A stretch of 12,829 nt of DNA, from NCBI GenBank assembly GCA_027081565.1, contig JALWKG010000269.1:1-12829 (forward strand). The letters run 5' to 3'. The translations under genes and the position numbers were made by a program. Shown piece by piece: positions 1-9,404 of the stretch; the stretch's first letter is position 1; each line of letters begins with the position of its first letter. The stretch is from Helicobacteraceae bacterium (lineage in GTDB: Bacteria > Campylobacterota > Campylobacteria > Campylobacterales > Sulfurimonadaceae). A model generated the notes under the pieces. The model saw only the letters and a program-made list of their open reading frames with translations. It was not told the DNA's origin and searched no databases.

Positions 1-15
1 CTTCGCCAAAATAGA

Positions 16-32
16 AAAAGCACAAGGCTTTT
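16..32 (-). terminator. Intrinsic terminator after the rhodanese gene
   Basis: On the minus strand a 6-bp stem (AAAAGC/GCTTTT) closes a 5-nt loop (CTTGT) and is followed by T, C, TATTTT. It lies about 30 nt after the stop codon. The stem is short and has few GC pairs, so strength is uncertain. The A-rich opposite side may let it work in both directions. Confidence 0.55.
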
Positions 33-61
33 CACTATATAGGCGCAAAAACTAAAAATAG

Positions 62-526
62 TTATTTGGCCAGAACCATCTCTCCAAAGTGATTATAGAT
101 ACTGTGTCCCTCTTCAAGCCACTCATCTAGTCCACCTTTAAGATACTTGACATTGCTGTACCCTAACTGTTCTTTCATCGTTACAGCAGCAAGTGCCGCA
201 CTTTTACCCGCACGACAATAGACAACGATCAATGCTTTTTTGTTAGGGATTGCGGCACCTACGTCAAATTCTAAAACACCACGTGCAATTTTCACATCTT
301 CCTCAACGTCAAAAGTCCCCTCTTCTCTCATGTGCTCTTCACGAACGTCAAGACCAATGAACTCATCACCATCATCGATCATCTTCTGAAGCTCTTTAGA
401 GCTGATCGCTGTTGCTTGTTTCTCTGCTGACTTTACCAAGGCCTCACTGATCGCATCTCCTGCCATAAGTGGTGCACTTAAACCCAGACCTAATATCATA
501 CCTGCTACTAATGTTCCAAATCTCAT
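62..526 (-). CDS. Secreted (periplasmic) single-domain rhodanese-like protein
   Basis: The 154-aa product opens with a probable signal peptide: a short start (MRF), a hydrophobic stretch (about residues 5-20, rich in L, G and A) and an LMA-GDA cleavage site near residue 22. The rest is one rhodanese domain. It contains the conserved LDVREEH strand (about 58-64), the active-site loop CRAGKS with catalytic Cys104, and the late GGLDEW motif. Rhodaneses carry sulfur as a persulfide on this cysteine, so sulfane-sulfur transfer or binding outside the cytoplasm is the likely role; the physiological substrate is unknown. I chose the ATG at 524-526 because AAGGAAG lies 4-6 nt upstream. A GTG at 542-544 would extend the protein by six residues (MKKRKK) but lacks an SD and lies almost at the predicted transcription start. 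The gene follows rpoC on the same strand but has its own promoter, so it is probably not part of the rpoBC operon. Confidence 0.9.
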   Translation of the reverse strand: MRFGTLVAGMILGLGLSAPLMAGDAISEALVKSAEKQATAISSKELQKMIDDGDEFIGLDVREEHMREEGTFDVEEDVKIARGVLEFDVGAAIPNKKALIVVYCRAGKSAALAAVTMKEQLGYSNVKYLKGGLDEWLEEGHSIYNHFGEMVLAK

Positions 527-553
527 TTTCTTCCTTTTTTTCACTGTTTTCGA

Positions 554-582
554 ATTATAATTTGTTATAGTTTAAGTTTTAA
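554..582 (-). promoter_or_regulatory. Sigma70-type promoter of the rhodanese gene
   Basis: Reading the minus strand, a perfect -10 box TATAAT (559 to 554) is preceded at 17 nt by TTAAAA (582 to 577), a 4/6 match to the -35 consensus. Transcription should begin near 547, about 20 nt before the chosen ATG. That fits a short leader carrying the AAGGAAG ribosome-binding site and argues against the GTG start at 544. Position and box quality support independent expression of this gene. Confidence 0.6.
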
Positions 583-661
583 AGAGTTTCTGTTAAAAAG
601 TCATGATGTAAGTAAAGCTGTGTAGATTTGAAAACAATTGAAGGTCTTTGTATCAGAGAAG

Positions 662-690
662 TTGAGAGGTCCCTTAATGAGGCCTCTCAA
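662..690 (-). terminator. Hairpin downstream of rpoC, likely operon end
   Basis: TTGAGAGG (662-669) pairs perfectly with CCTCTCAA (683-690), and the loop holds a further CCT/AGG pairing. It lies about 40 nt after the rpoC stop. On the minus strand the stem is followed by CTTCTCTG rather than a clean T-tract, so it may be a weak terminator or an RNA 3'-end stabiliser rather than a textbook intrinsic terminator. Confidence 0.45.
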
Positions 691-706
691 TGAGTAGTAC
701 TTATAG

Positions 707-732
707 AAGCACTATAAAATAAGCAAGTGCTT
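707..732 (-). other. Stem-loop overlapping the rpoC stop codon
   Basis: AAGCACT (707-713) is complementary to AGTGCTT (726-732), giving a 7-bp stem around a 12-nt loop. Its upper edge overlaps the TAA stop of rpoC at 731-733. No T-run follows. Its function is unknown; it may protect the mRNA 3' end or be chance. Confidence 0.35.
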
Positions 733-3700
733 ACGCTTCGTCATCATTAAAGACGATTGTCTGGTCTTTATAGATACCTGTTCCAACTGGAATGGTACGA
801 CCGATAATAACGTTCTCTTTAAGATCTGTAAGATCATCGATCTTCGCAGATACTGCCGCTTCTGTCAATACTTTAGTAGTATCTTGGAAAGAGGCTGCAG
901 AGATGATCGAGTCAGCACTGACTGAGGCACGTGTAATACCTACAAGGAAAGGCTCAGCAATCGCTGGCTCACCACCAAGACGCAAGATCTTGGCATTTTC
1001 CTCTTGGAATTTCTTGTGTGAAATAAGATCATCACGAATAAACTTCGTGTCACCCGATGCAACGATCTTAACCTGACGTAACATCTGAGTAAAGATAACC
1101 TCAATATGTTTGTCAGCAATGCTAACACCCTGTGAACGGTACACCGACTGAACTTCAGTTACAAGGTAGTTAAAGAGTGCCTTAGTCCCCATGATACGTA
1201 GAATCTCATGTGAAGACATCTGACCTGTAGTCAACTGCTCACCTGCGTGAACAAAGTCACCAACGTTTACAAGTGCTTCCAGGTTTTTGTCTACAAAGTA
1301 CTCTTTGACAATACCATTTTCTGAAGCAATAATAATACGTTGCTTACCACGTAGTGGCTTACCAAAACTAACCACACCATCAACTTCAGCGATCAATGCG
1401 ATCGCCTTAGGACGACGTGCTTCGAAAAGTTCAGATACTCGTGGAAGACCCCCGGTAATATCAGAAGACTTCTGAAGTGCTTTAGGTGTCTTTGCCAAGA
1501 TATCTGCAACCATTACATCAGCACCATCTTGTACATAAATAGCTGTCTTAGACGTTACCGCATAACGAATTATATCACCTTCAGACGTTGCAAGAACGAT
1601 CGTCGGCTTGAACTCAACTGGGTAATGGTCATTAACCATCAAACGTGTCTGACCCGTTAATTCATCAAACTGCTCCGAAACTGTCGTTCCTGGGACGATA
1701 TCCTCAAAACTAACCGTACCTTTAGACTCAGAGATGATCGGATTAGAGTATGGATCCCACTCAGCGATCACTACTGACTCATCAGACTCTGGGTGTGCAA
1801 GAAGAGTATCACCTTCAACCGCGGCATTGTCATCAACATCAACAATAGAACCACGTGCGACATAGTGACGAATCGCTTCACGGTCATCACTGTCTACAAC
1901 AACAGCAAAAAGACCTTTCTCTTCTACAACGTAACCACTTTTGACCACTTCATAACGCTCAAGATAGTCACCTTTAAGTAAGAAGAACTTTACAGTACCT
2001 GCTTCTTTAGCCTTAATTTTCTGTGTGATCGGTGAACCATCTTCAACAGTCACTTCAGAAGCATATGGGATACGGTTAGGAACGTTCCAGCCATCTTTGA
2101 TCTTTTCAACGATAGACTCTTCTGCCTCTACCTTGGTTCCTGTAGCATATGGAAGATAAAGTTTACCCTCTATCTTACCACTGACACCAGCGATCTCGCC
2201 TGGTTTTGCTACTTCGAATTTACGAAGTGTATAACGCACTACGTTTTTAGCATCTTTAGTATCCGTTACAGTAACCAAGATCTCATCGTGGATCGTCTGA
2301 ATATCAAGCGTACCAGTAAATGGTGCTTTGATCTTAGGTTCTACCAATAGTACTGCCGCATTACGACGGTTAGCTACGATATTTTTACCCTCTTTTGACT
2401 TATAAGTCTTCATGTTGTAGTAACGAATGAAACCTTCACGGTCTGCGATAACTTGACGCTCTTGTTGTGTACTAGAAGCCGTACCACCAACGTGGAATGT
2501 ACGTAGTGTCAACTGAGTACCTGGCTCACCAATAGACTGAGCCGCAACAATACCAACTGCTTCACCACGACGTACCATGTGACCTGTACCAAGGTTCAGA
2601 CCATAACAGAGTGCACAGATACCACCCTCAGACTTACAAGTCGTTGGTGTACGGATGTGTGCCGACTTGATACCCGCTTCAGCGATCTTCGCAGCAGCAA
2701 TCTCATCGATCAATGAGCCTTCTGGATAGAGGATCTCATTCGTAATAGGATCGATGGCATCTTCTGCAAGCACACGACCCTGAACACGATCTTCAAGTGG
2801 CTCGATCATGACATTACCATCAGTAATATCAACGATCTCAATACCTTCGTGGGTACCACAGTCATGCTCAATAACTTTAACGTTTTGCGCAACATCAACA
2901 AGTTTACGGGTAAGGTAACCCGCATTTGCTGTTTTAAGTGCCGTATCCGCAAGACCTTTACGTGCACCGTGAGTAGAAATAAAGTACTCAAGAACGTTTA
3001 GACCTTCTTTAAAGTTAGAGATAATCGGTGTCTCAATAATGTCACCATTTGGCTTCGCCATAAGACCACGCATACCTGCAAGCTGACGGATCTGTGCAGC
3101 AGAACCACGCGCACCAGAGTCGGCCATCATGTGGATCGAGTTGAAACCATCTTTGTCATTTTCGACAAGATCCATCATTTGACCAGCTACCGTGTTGTTT
3201 GTGTCAGACCAAACGTCAATAATCTTGTTATAACGCTCCTGCTCTGTTAGTAGACCACCCTCGAACTGCTTCTGGATATCGATGACTTTTTTCTTAGAAC
3301 TGATAATAAGCTCTTTCTTCTCATCAGGGATAATAATGTCCGCAATAGAGATAGAGACACCTGCTTCAGTTGCATGTTTGAAACCAAGATCTTTAAGACG
3401 GTCAAGGAAGCCAGCAGTTACCGCAATACCACCATGTTTTTGAACATAGTCAGCAATAGCATTGATCTTCTTTTTCTTCATAGTCTGGTTCCAAAGCTCA
3501 ACAGGAACAAAGTCTGGAAGGATCTCTTTGATCAACATACGTCCAGCAGTTGTATGAATCATAATACCATCAACTTTTGTACGTACCTTAGCATGAATGT
3601 CAAGAGAACCTGTTTCTAGCGCGATCTTTACTTCATCTACAGAAGCAAAAAGCTTGTTAGAACCCTGAACACCATTTTTCTCCAAAGAGATATAGTAAAG

Positions 3701-5257
3701 ACCAAGGACCATATCCTGTGAAGGTGTCGCAATCGCTTTACCTGATGCAGGAAGCAAGATGTTCATAGATGCAAGCATCAATACTTTTGCTTCAGCTATT
3801 GCCTCTGCAGAAAGTGGAATGTGAACCGCCATCTGGTCACCATCGAAGTCAGCATTAAATGCCGCACAAACAAGAGGGTGAAGCTGAATAGCTTTACCAT
3901 CGATCAACTTAGGGTGAAACGCCTGAATTGAAAGCTTGTGAAGTGTTGGTGCACGGTTAAGCATAATAGGATAACCATCAACGATCTCAGCAAGACACTC
4001 CCAAACTTCGTTAGTTTCAGCTTCGATCATCTTCTTAGCTGCTTTAACAGTTGTAGCGTAACCTTTGTCCTCTAGCTTAGCGATAAGGTGTGGCTTGAAA
4101 AGCTCAATAGCCATCTTCTTAGGAAGACCACATTGGTCCATTTTAAGTGATGGCCCAACAACAATAACAGAACGTCCAGAGAAGTCAACACGCTTACCAA
4201 GAAGATTTTGACGGAAACGACCCTGCTTACCTTTGATCACTTCTGAAAGTGACTTAAGTGGACGCTTGTTAGCACCTTTAACTGCATTTGCGCGACGACC
4301 ATTGTCGAACAGTGCATCAACAGACTCTTGAAGCATACGCTTTTCGTTACGCACAATGATCTCTGGAGCTTCTAGTTCAATAAGACGCTTAAGACGCTGG
4401 TTACGGTTGATAACACGACGGTAAAGGTCGTTGACATCAGAGACCGCGAACTTACCGCCATCGAGGCTAACCAATGGACGAAGATCTGGTGGAAGTACTG
4501 GAAGTGCTGTCAGCATCATCCATGCCGGATTGTTACCAGAATTAAGGAACGACTCGATGACTTTAAGACGCTTAACAAGTGTCTTAGTCTTAGCAACAGA
4601 CTTTGTGTTCTCCATATCTTCTTTAAGTTGTGAAAAGATCTCAACCAAATCGATATCATCAAGCATATCACGAATAGCTTCACCACCCATCATCGCTTTG
4701 AAACCTGTCTCAGAGTAACGAGACATCAAAACACGGTACTGCTCTTCATTGAGAACATCATACTTTAGTACTGGAGTTGCCTCTTCACCATCATAAAATG
4801 CTTCACCCGCATTTTTAACGATATATGCTTCATAATAAAGTACACGCTCAAGGTCTTTCATCTTAACACCCAAAAGCGTACCGATACGTGAAGGCAGTGA
4901 ACTTACATACCAGATGTGTGCCACAGGTGTTACCAGGTCGATGTGACCCATACGTGTACGGCGAACTTTGGTTGTTGTTACTTCAACACCACACTTCTCA
5001 CATACAACACCCTTGTAACGCATCTTTTTGTATTTACCACAAAGACACTCGTAATCTCTTACAGGTCCAAAGATCTTCGCACAGAAAAGTCCGTCACGCT
5101 CTGGTTTGAGTGTACGGTAATTAATCGTCTCAGGCTTTTTAACTTCACCATGGCTCCAAGAGAGTACTTTCTCTGGACTTGCCAAACGGAACTGAAGTTG
5201 TTTAATGTCTTTTGGACGGTTCTCTTCTGTAATTGCTATAGGTACTAATTTACTCAT
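731..5257 (-). CDS. rpoC: DNA-directed RNA polymerase subunit beta'
   Basis: The 1508-aa product is the beta' subunit of the RNA polymerase core, acting in the nucleoid. Landmarks in order: N-terminal zinc-binding cysteines C71, C73, C86 and C89; the rudder/lid region with GKRVDFSGRSV near 354-364; the catalytic NADFDGDQM motif near 468-476, whose three aspartates hold the Mg2+; the bridge helix (MADSGARGSAAQIRQLAG) around 711-728; the second zinc site with C800 and C874/C881/C884; the trigger loop (AAQSIGEPGTQLTLRTFH) around 905-922; and the DITGGLPRV segment near 1267. Between the trigger-loop halves lies an insertion of about 330 residues, longer than in E. coli. The C terminus ends soon after the conserved IPVGTG segment. 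The ATG overlaps the rpoB stop in ATGAGTAA (5250-5257), with a GAGGTGG ribosome-binding site inside the rpoB 3' end, so translation is probably coupled. Confidence 0.99.
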   Translation of the reverse strand: MSKLVPIAITEENRPKDIKQLQFRLASPEKVLSWSHGEVKKPETINYRTLKPERDGLFCAKIFGPVRDYECLCGKYKKMRYKGVVCEKCGVEVTTTKVRRTRMGHIDLVTPVAHIWYVSSLPSRIGTLLGVKMKDLERVLYYEAYIVKNAGEAFYDGEEATPVLKYDVLNEEQYRVLMSRYSETGFKAMMGGEAIRDMLDDIDLVEIFSQLKEDMENTKSVAKTKTLVKRLKVIESFLNSGNNPAWMMLTALPVLPPDLRPLVSLDGGKFAVSDVNDLYRRVINRNQRLKRLIELEAPEIIVRNEKRMLQESVDALFDNGRRANAVKGANKRPLKSLSEVIKGKQGRFRQNLLGKRVDFSGRSVIVVGPSLKMDQCGLPKKMAIELFKPHLIAKLEDKGYATTVKAAKKMIEAETNEVWECLAEIVDGYPIMLNRAPTLHKLSIQAFHPKLIDGKAIQLHPLVCAAFNADFDGDQMAVHIPLSAEAIAEAKVLMLASMNILLPASGKAIATPSQDMVLGLYYISLEKNGVQGSNKLFASVDEVKIALETGSLDIHAKVRTKVDGIMIHTTAGRMLIKEILPDFVPVELWNQTMKKKKINAIADYVQKHGGIAVTAGFLDRLKDLGFKHATEAGVSISIADIIIPDEKKELIISSKKKVIDIQKQFEGGLLTEQERYNKIIDVWSDTNNTVAGQMMDLVENDKDGFNSIHMMADSGARGSAAQIRQLAGMRGLMAKPNGDIIETPIISNFKEGLNVLEYFISTHGARKGLADTALKTANAGYLTRKLVDVAQNVKVIEHDCGTHEGIEIVDITDGNVMIEPLEDRVQGRVLAEDAIDPITNEILYPEGSLIDEIAAAKIAEAGIKSAHIRTPTTCKSEGGICALCYGLNLGTGHMVRRGEAVGIVAAQSIGEPGTQLTLRTFHVGGTASSTQQERQVIADREGFIRYYNMKTYKSKEGKNIVANRRNAAVLLVEPKIKAPFTGTLDIQTIHDEILVTVTDTKDAKNVVRYTLRKFEVAKPGEIAGVSGKIEGKLYLPYATGTKVEAEESIVEKIKDGWNVPNRIPYASEVTVEDGSPITQKIKAKEAGTVKFFLLKGDYLERYEVVKSGYVVEEKGLFAVVVDSDDREAIRHYVARGSIVDVDDNAAVEGDTLLAHPESDESVVIAEWDPYSNPIISESKGTVSFEDIVPGTTVSEQFDELTGQTRLMVNDHYPVEFKPTIVLATSEGDIIRYAVTSKTAIYVQDGADVMVADILAKTPKALQKSSDITGGLPRVSELFEARRPKAIALIAEVDGVVSFGKPLRGKQRIIIASENGIVKEYFVDKNLEALVNVGDFVHAGEQLTTGQMSSHEILRIMGTKALFNYLVTEVQSVYRSQGVSIADKHIEVIFTQMLRQVKIVASGDTKFIRDDLISHKKFQEENAKILRLGGEPAIAEPFLVGITRASVSADSIISAASFQDTTKVLTEAAVSAKIDDLTDLKENVIIGRTIPVGTGIYKDQTIVFNDDEA

Positions 5258-8200
5258 CGTCTTCCACCTCGTCGAAAATCTCTACATCAAGCGCAAGGGC
5301 TTGAAGTTCTTTGGTCAATACAAACAGTGTTTCCGGGATTCCAGATGCTGGAACCGCCTCACCTTTTGTCAATGCCTTATACGCGTTCACACGCCCTTCA
5401 ACATCATCTGACTTAATTGTTAACATCTCTTTTAGTACCGCTGAAGCACCATAAGCTTCTAGAGCCCAGACCTCCATCTCACCAAATCTCTGACCACCAA
5501 ATAGTGCTTTACCACCAACTGGTTGCTGTGTGACAAGAGAGTAAGGCCCAGTTGAACGGGCGTGGACTTTCTCATCAACCAAGTGGTGGAGTTTCAAGAT
5601 ATACATGTAACCTACATTAACACGCTCTTTGATCTGATCACCAGTTTTACCATCATAAAGAACAGTCTTACCATCGTCGTCAAGTTTTGCTAGTTCAAAC
5701 AGTTTTGCAAACTCATCCGTGTCAACACCTTCGAAGATCGGTGTCGCGAACTTGACACCTTTGGCCCAGTCGCGTGCAAATGTCAGGAGTTCATCATCAT
5801 TCATCTTGCCAATCACTTCACCCGCATTCATGAAACGTGCTACATCTGCGATCTCAACAAGCTTTGTACGAAGTTGTGCGATGAAATCAGCTTGTTTCTC
5901 TTCGAAGATATCCTGGATCTGGTGACCAAGTTCACGACCTGCCATACCAAGGTGCATCTCAAGGATCTGCCCAATATTCATACGAGAAGGTACACCTAGT
6001 GGGTTAAGACATACGTCAACCGGGCGACCATCAGCCATATACGGCATGTCGACTTCTGGAACGATAATAGAGACAATACCCTTATTACCGTGACGTCCAG
6101 CCATCTTGTCACCAACTTTTAGTTTACGCTTAGTAGCAATATAAACCTTAACAAATTTTGTTACACCATTTGGAAGAATGTCATCTTTTTCAAGAATCGT
6201 AAGCTTCTCTTCATGCTCGTCACGGAACTTTTTCTTCTGCTTTTGGAAATGATTTTTAGTCGAGTTATACTTTGCTTGAACTTCATCAGAGAATGACTTC
6301 ACTACAGAATTCATCGCGAAACGGTTCACATTGGCAAGTACATCAGCAGTGATCTTGTCACCCACTTTATACTCCACTTCGTTAACAGTAACATCAGATA
6401 CAAGTTCTGCTTGTGTCAAGATAGACTCAATACGGATCATCTCCTCTTTGTCGATCATAAGAAGACGGTCATAGTGCTCACGCTCTAACTCATCACGCTC
6501 TTGTTTTTCAAGTTCAAGGGCACGAGGATCTTTGTCATAGCCTTTTTTTGTAAAGATCTTGATATCTACAACAACACCTTCCATAGATGGTGGACAGTAA
6601 AGTGACTTGTTGACAACATGTCCTGCTTTTTCACCAAAGATCGCACGTAAAAGACGCTCTTCCGGAGTAGGCTTCACTTCACCTTTAGGGCTTACTTTAC
6701 CAACAAGGATCATACCACCGCTTATAGTTGTACCAAGTTTAACAATACCAGACTCATCAAGGTGTGCAAGTTCATCATCACGTACATTAGGGATGTCACG
6801 TGTGATCTCTTCAATACCATGTTTAAGTTCACGAGCTTCACACTCTTTTTCGTATACGTGAACTGAAGTGTACATGTCCTCACGGATCATGCGCTCACTC
6901 ATAACGATCGCATCCTCATAGTTATAACCGTTCCATGGCATAAATGCAACCATTGCATTAATACCAAGTGCAAGTTCACCACGATCCATATTAGGACCAT
7001 CAGCGATGATCTGACCTTCAGTTACTTCTTGACCTACTTTAACAGAAGCCTTTTGGCTAAATGTTGTATTTTGGTTGGTACGAAGATTCTTTTCTAGTGG
7101 ATAGTAATCGATAAATGTACCGCTCTCATCTTCACCAAGTACAAAGATGTGCTTCGCATCAACTTTTTCAACGCGACCAGCACGCTTAGCCTTAATACAT
7201 TCCCAAGCATCACGTGCAACAAGTTTTTCAATACCTGTTCCAACCATTGGTGCTTCTGGCTTAAGAAGAGGCACTGCTTGACGTTGCATGTTTGACCCCA
7301 TAAGCGCACGGTTAGCATCATCATGTTCAAGGAAAGGAATCAGTGATGCAGCAACACCAACCACCATCTGAGAAGAGAGGTCCATGTATTCACAATCGAT
7401 TGCTTTACCAAGCTTGATCTCACCATCTTGACGTACTTCGATAAGCTCTTCTACAAAGTCACCATTGTCATCTAACAAGTTAGAAGCCGCGGCGATCATC
7501 TTGCCCTCTTCTTGAGTCGCTGTCAAATAAACAACATTTTCAGGTCCAGCTAATGGCTTACCATCTTTAACAAGAACGTATGGTGCCTCGATAAAGCCAA
7601 GCTCATTTACTTTAGCATATGCAGCCAAAGTATTGATCAGACCAATGTTCTGACCCTCCGGCGTCTCAATAGGACAGATACGACCGTAGTGTGTCGGGTG
7701 AACGTCACGAACTTCAAAGCCCGCACGCTCTTTAACAAGACCACCCTCACCTAGTGCAGAAAGGCGACGCTTATGCGTGACTTCTGACAGTGGGTTTGTC
7801 TGGTCCATAAACTGTGAAAGCTGTCCACCAGAGAAAAATTCCATGATCGTAGATGTAATCATCTTAGAGTTGATAAGGTCATGAGGCATAAGCTCAGACA
7901 TTGGTCCACTCATTGTAGAAAGTTTATCTTTGATCGCTTTTTGCATTTTGATCAAACCATTGTGTAACTCATTACCCAAAAGCTCACCAATAGAACGGAT
8001 ACGACGGTTACCAAGGTGGTCACGGTCATCAATGTGTCCCTGACCATTTTTAACCTTGATCACATACTTAACGGTATGGATAATGTCTTCATTGGTCAAG
8101 ATAGTGATGTATTCAGGAATATTCATACCCAACTTGTGGTTCATCTTCATACGACCGACTTTAGTCAAGTCATAACGTTCAGGATCAAAGAAAAGCTGGT

Positions 8201-9404
8201 TAACAAAAGCTTTTGCAGCCTCTTTTGTTACTGGCTCACCAGGACGCATTACTTTGTAGATACGGATTGCAGAAAGATCATTTTCGTCTTCGATCTCTTC
8301 AGTCTGCTTCAAAAGCTTCAATGAATCAGCATCTGCATTGAATGCATTAATGATCGAAGCATCCACACCCTCTGCCAAGTCATTGGCGATCACAAACTCA
8401 GTCACACCAGACTCAGCCATCTTCTTCAACTTTGTCTCATCGATAGCAGTCATCGTGTCAAAAAGGATCTCACCTGTCTCCGGGTCGATAATAGGCTCTG
8501 CCAAGTAACGTTCAATCAAAGTCTCAAGTGGGTACTGAACTGCTTTTACACCGTCGTCAAGGAATTTTTGTCCCTTTTTAGCAGTTAAACGCTTACTCGC
8601 ACCAAGAAGTACTTCACCAGACTCAGATACAAGATCATAATCAAGACGTCCGGCAAACTCTTCTGGTTTGAAGTCCATTGTGAACTGGTTGTCAGCAATA
8701 TTGATCTTCTGTAGTGGGTAGAACATCTTTAGAATGTCTTGCTTAGAGTAACCCATAGCACGGAACATGATCGTTACAGGCACTTTACGGCGCTTGTTGA
8801 TTCTCATGTACAAAATATCTTTAGGATCATACTCGAAGTACAACCAAGAACCACGGTCAGGAATGATCTGACCGGTATAGATCAGTTTATTACCCGCAGT
8901 AGTTGACTCTTCTTCTTTAAAGATAACACCTGGTGAACGGTGAAGTTGATTAACAACCACACGCTCAACACCATTTACAACAAAAGAGGTACGTTCTGTC
9001 ATCAATGGAATGTCACGAACAAAGATAGACTGCTCTTTCATATCCTGAACACCGAGCTTCTCTTTTGTGTTATCGTCACGATCCCAAAGGACCAAACGTG
9101 TCTTCATTTTCAATGATACCGCGTAAGTCAGACCACGCTCCATACACTCACGTACTGTGTACTTAGGCGCTGCAACAGTGCTTCCTAGGTATTCAATAGT
9201 CAGGCGATTTTGTGCATCATGAATCGGGAATGCAGAAGAAAATACTTTTTCAATACCACTTGCATCACGGTTCTTTTTATTGATCATCAAAAAGTTATCA
9301 TAAGAACTTTGCTGAAGTTGTAACAGGTTTGGGATTTCAATCTGTTGTGGAGTTTTAGCGAAATCAACGCGTAAACGGTTTCCAGAATGTAAGCTATTTA
9401 ACAT
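5250..9404 (-). CDS. rpoB: DNA-directed RNA polymerase subunit beta
   Basis: The 1384-aa product is the beta subunit of core RNA polymerase. The N terminus (RVDFAKTPQQIEIPNLL) is typical of bacterial RpoB. Rifampicin cluster I lies near residues 527-551 (GQLSQFMDQ, THKRRLSAL). The positions matching E. coli D516, H526, R529 and S531 (D534, H544, R547, S549) carry the usual sensitive-type residues. Further landmarks are RICPIETPEGQNIGLI (575-590), the NGYNYED active-site segment (825-831), VGDKMAGRHGNKG with the two conserved lysines K1100 and K1108, and the C-terminal KLHHLVDEKVHARSTGPYS and GGQRFGEMEVWALEAYGA blocks that contact beta'. The end is acidic (DEVEDDE). The ATG at 9402-9404 follows GAGGAAG by about 5 nt. 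The gene is not fused to rpoC but overlaps it by 8 bp. A hairpin attenuator and a structured leader separate it from rplL. Confidence 0.99.
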   Translation of the reverse strand: MLNSLHSGNRLRVDFAKTPQQIEIPNLLQLQQSSYDNFLMINKKNRDASGIEKVFSSAFPIHDAQNRLTIEYLGSTVAAPKYTVRECMERGLTYAVSLKMKTRLVLWDRDDNTKEKLGVQDMKEQSIFVRDIPLMTERTSFVVNGVERVVVNQLHRSPGVIFKEEESTTAGNKLIYTGQIIPDRGSWLYFEYDPKDILYMRINKRRKVPVTIMFRAMGYSKQDILKMFYPLQKINIADNQFTMDFKPEEFAGRLDYDLVSESGEVLLGASKRLTAKKGQKFLDDGVKAVQYPLETLIERYLAEPIIDPETGEILFDTMTAIDETKLKKMAESGVTEFVIANDLAEGVDASIINAFNADADSLKLLKQTEEIEDENDLSAIRIYKVMRPGEPVTKEAAKAFVNQLFFDPERYDLTKVGRMKMNHKLGMNIPEYITILTNEDIIHTVKYVIKVKNGQGHIDDRDHLGNRRIRSIGELLGNELHNGLIKMQKAIKDKLSTMSGPMSELMPHDLINSKMITSTIMEFFSGGQLSQFMDQTNPLSEVTHKRRLSALGEGGLVKERAGFEVRDVHPTHYGRICPIETPEGQNIGLINTLAAYAKVNELGFIEAPYVLVKDGKPLAGPENVVYLTATQEEGKMIAAASNLLDDNGDFVEELIEVRQDGEIKLGKAIDCEYMDLSSQMVVGVAASLIPFLEHDDANRALMGSNMQRQAVPLLKPEAPMVGTGIEKLVARDAWECIKAKRAGRVEKVDAKHIFVLGEDESGTFIDYYPLEKNLRTNQNTTFSQKASVKVGQEVTEGQIIADGPNMDRGELALGINAMVAFMPWNGYNYEDAIVMSERMIREDMYTSVHVYEKECEARELKHGIEEITRDIPNVRDDELAHLDESGIVKLGTTISGGMILVGKVSPKGEVKPTPEERLLRAIFGEKAGHVVNKSLYCPPSMEGVVVDIKIFTKKGYDKDPRALELEKQERDELEREHYDRLLMIDKEEMIRIESILTQAELVSDVTVNEVEYKVGDKITADVLANVNRFAMNSVVKSFSDEVQAKYNSTKNHFQKQKKKFRDEHEEKLTILEKDDILPNGVTKFVKVYIATKRKLKVGDKMAGRHGNKGIVSIIVPEVDMPYMADGRPVDVCLNPLGVPSRMNIGQILEMHLGMAGRELGHQIQDIFEEKQADFIAQLRTKLVEIADVARFMNAGEVIGKMNDDELLTFARDWAKGVKFATPIFEGVDTDEFAKLFELAKLDDDGKTVLYDGKTGDQIKERVNVGYMYILKLHHLVDEKVHARSTGPYSLVTQQPVGGKALFGGQRFGEMEVWALEAYGASAVLKEMLTIKSDDVEGRVNAYKALTKGEAVPASGIPETLFVLTKELQALALDVEIFDEVEDDE

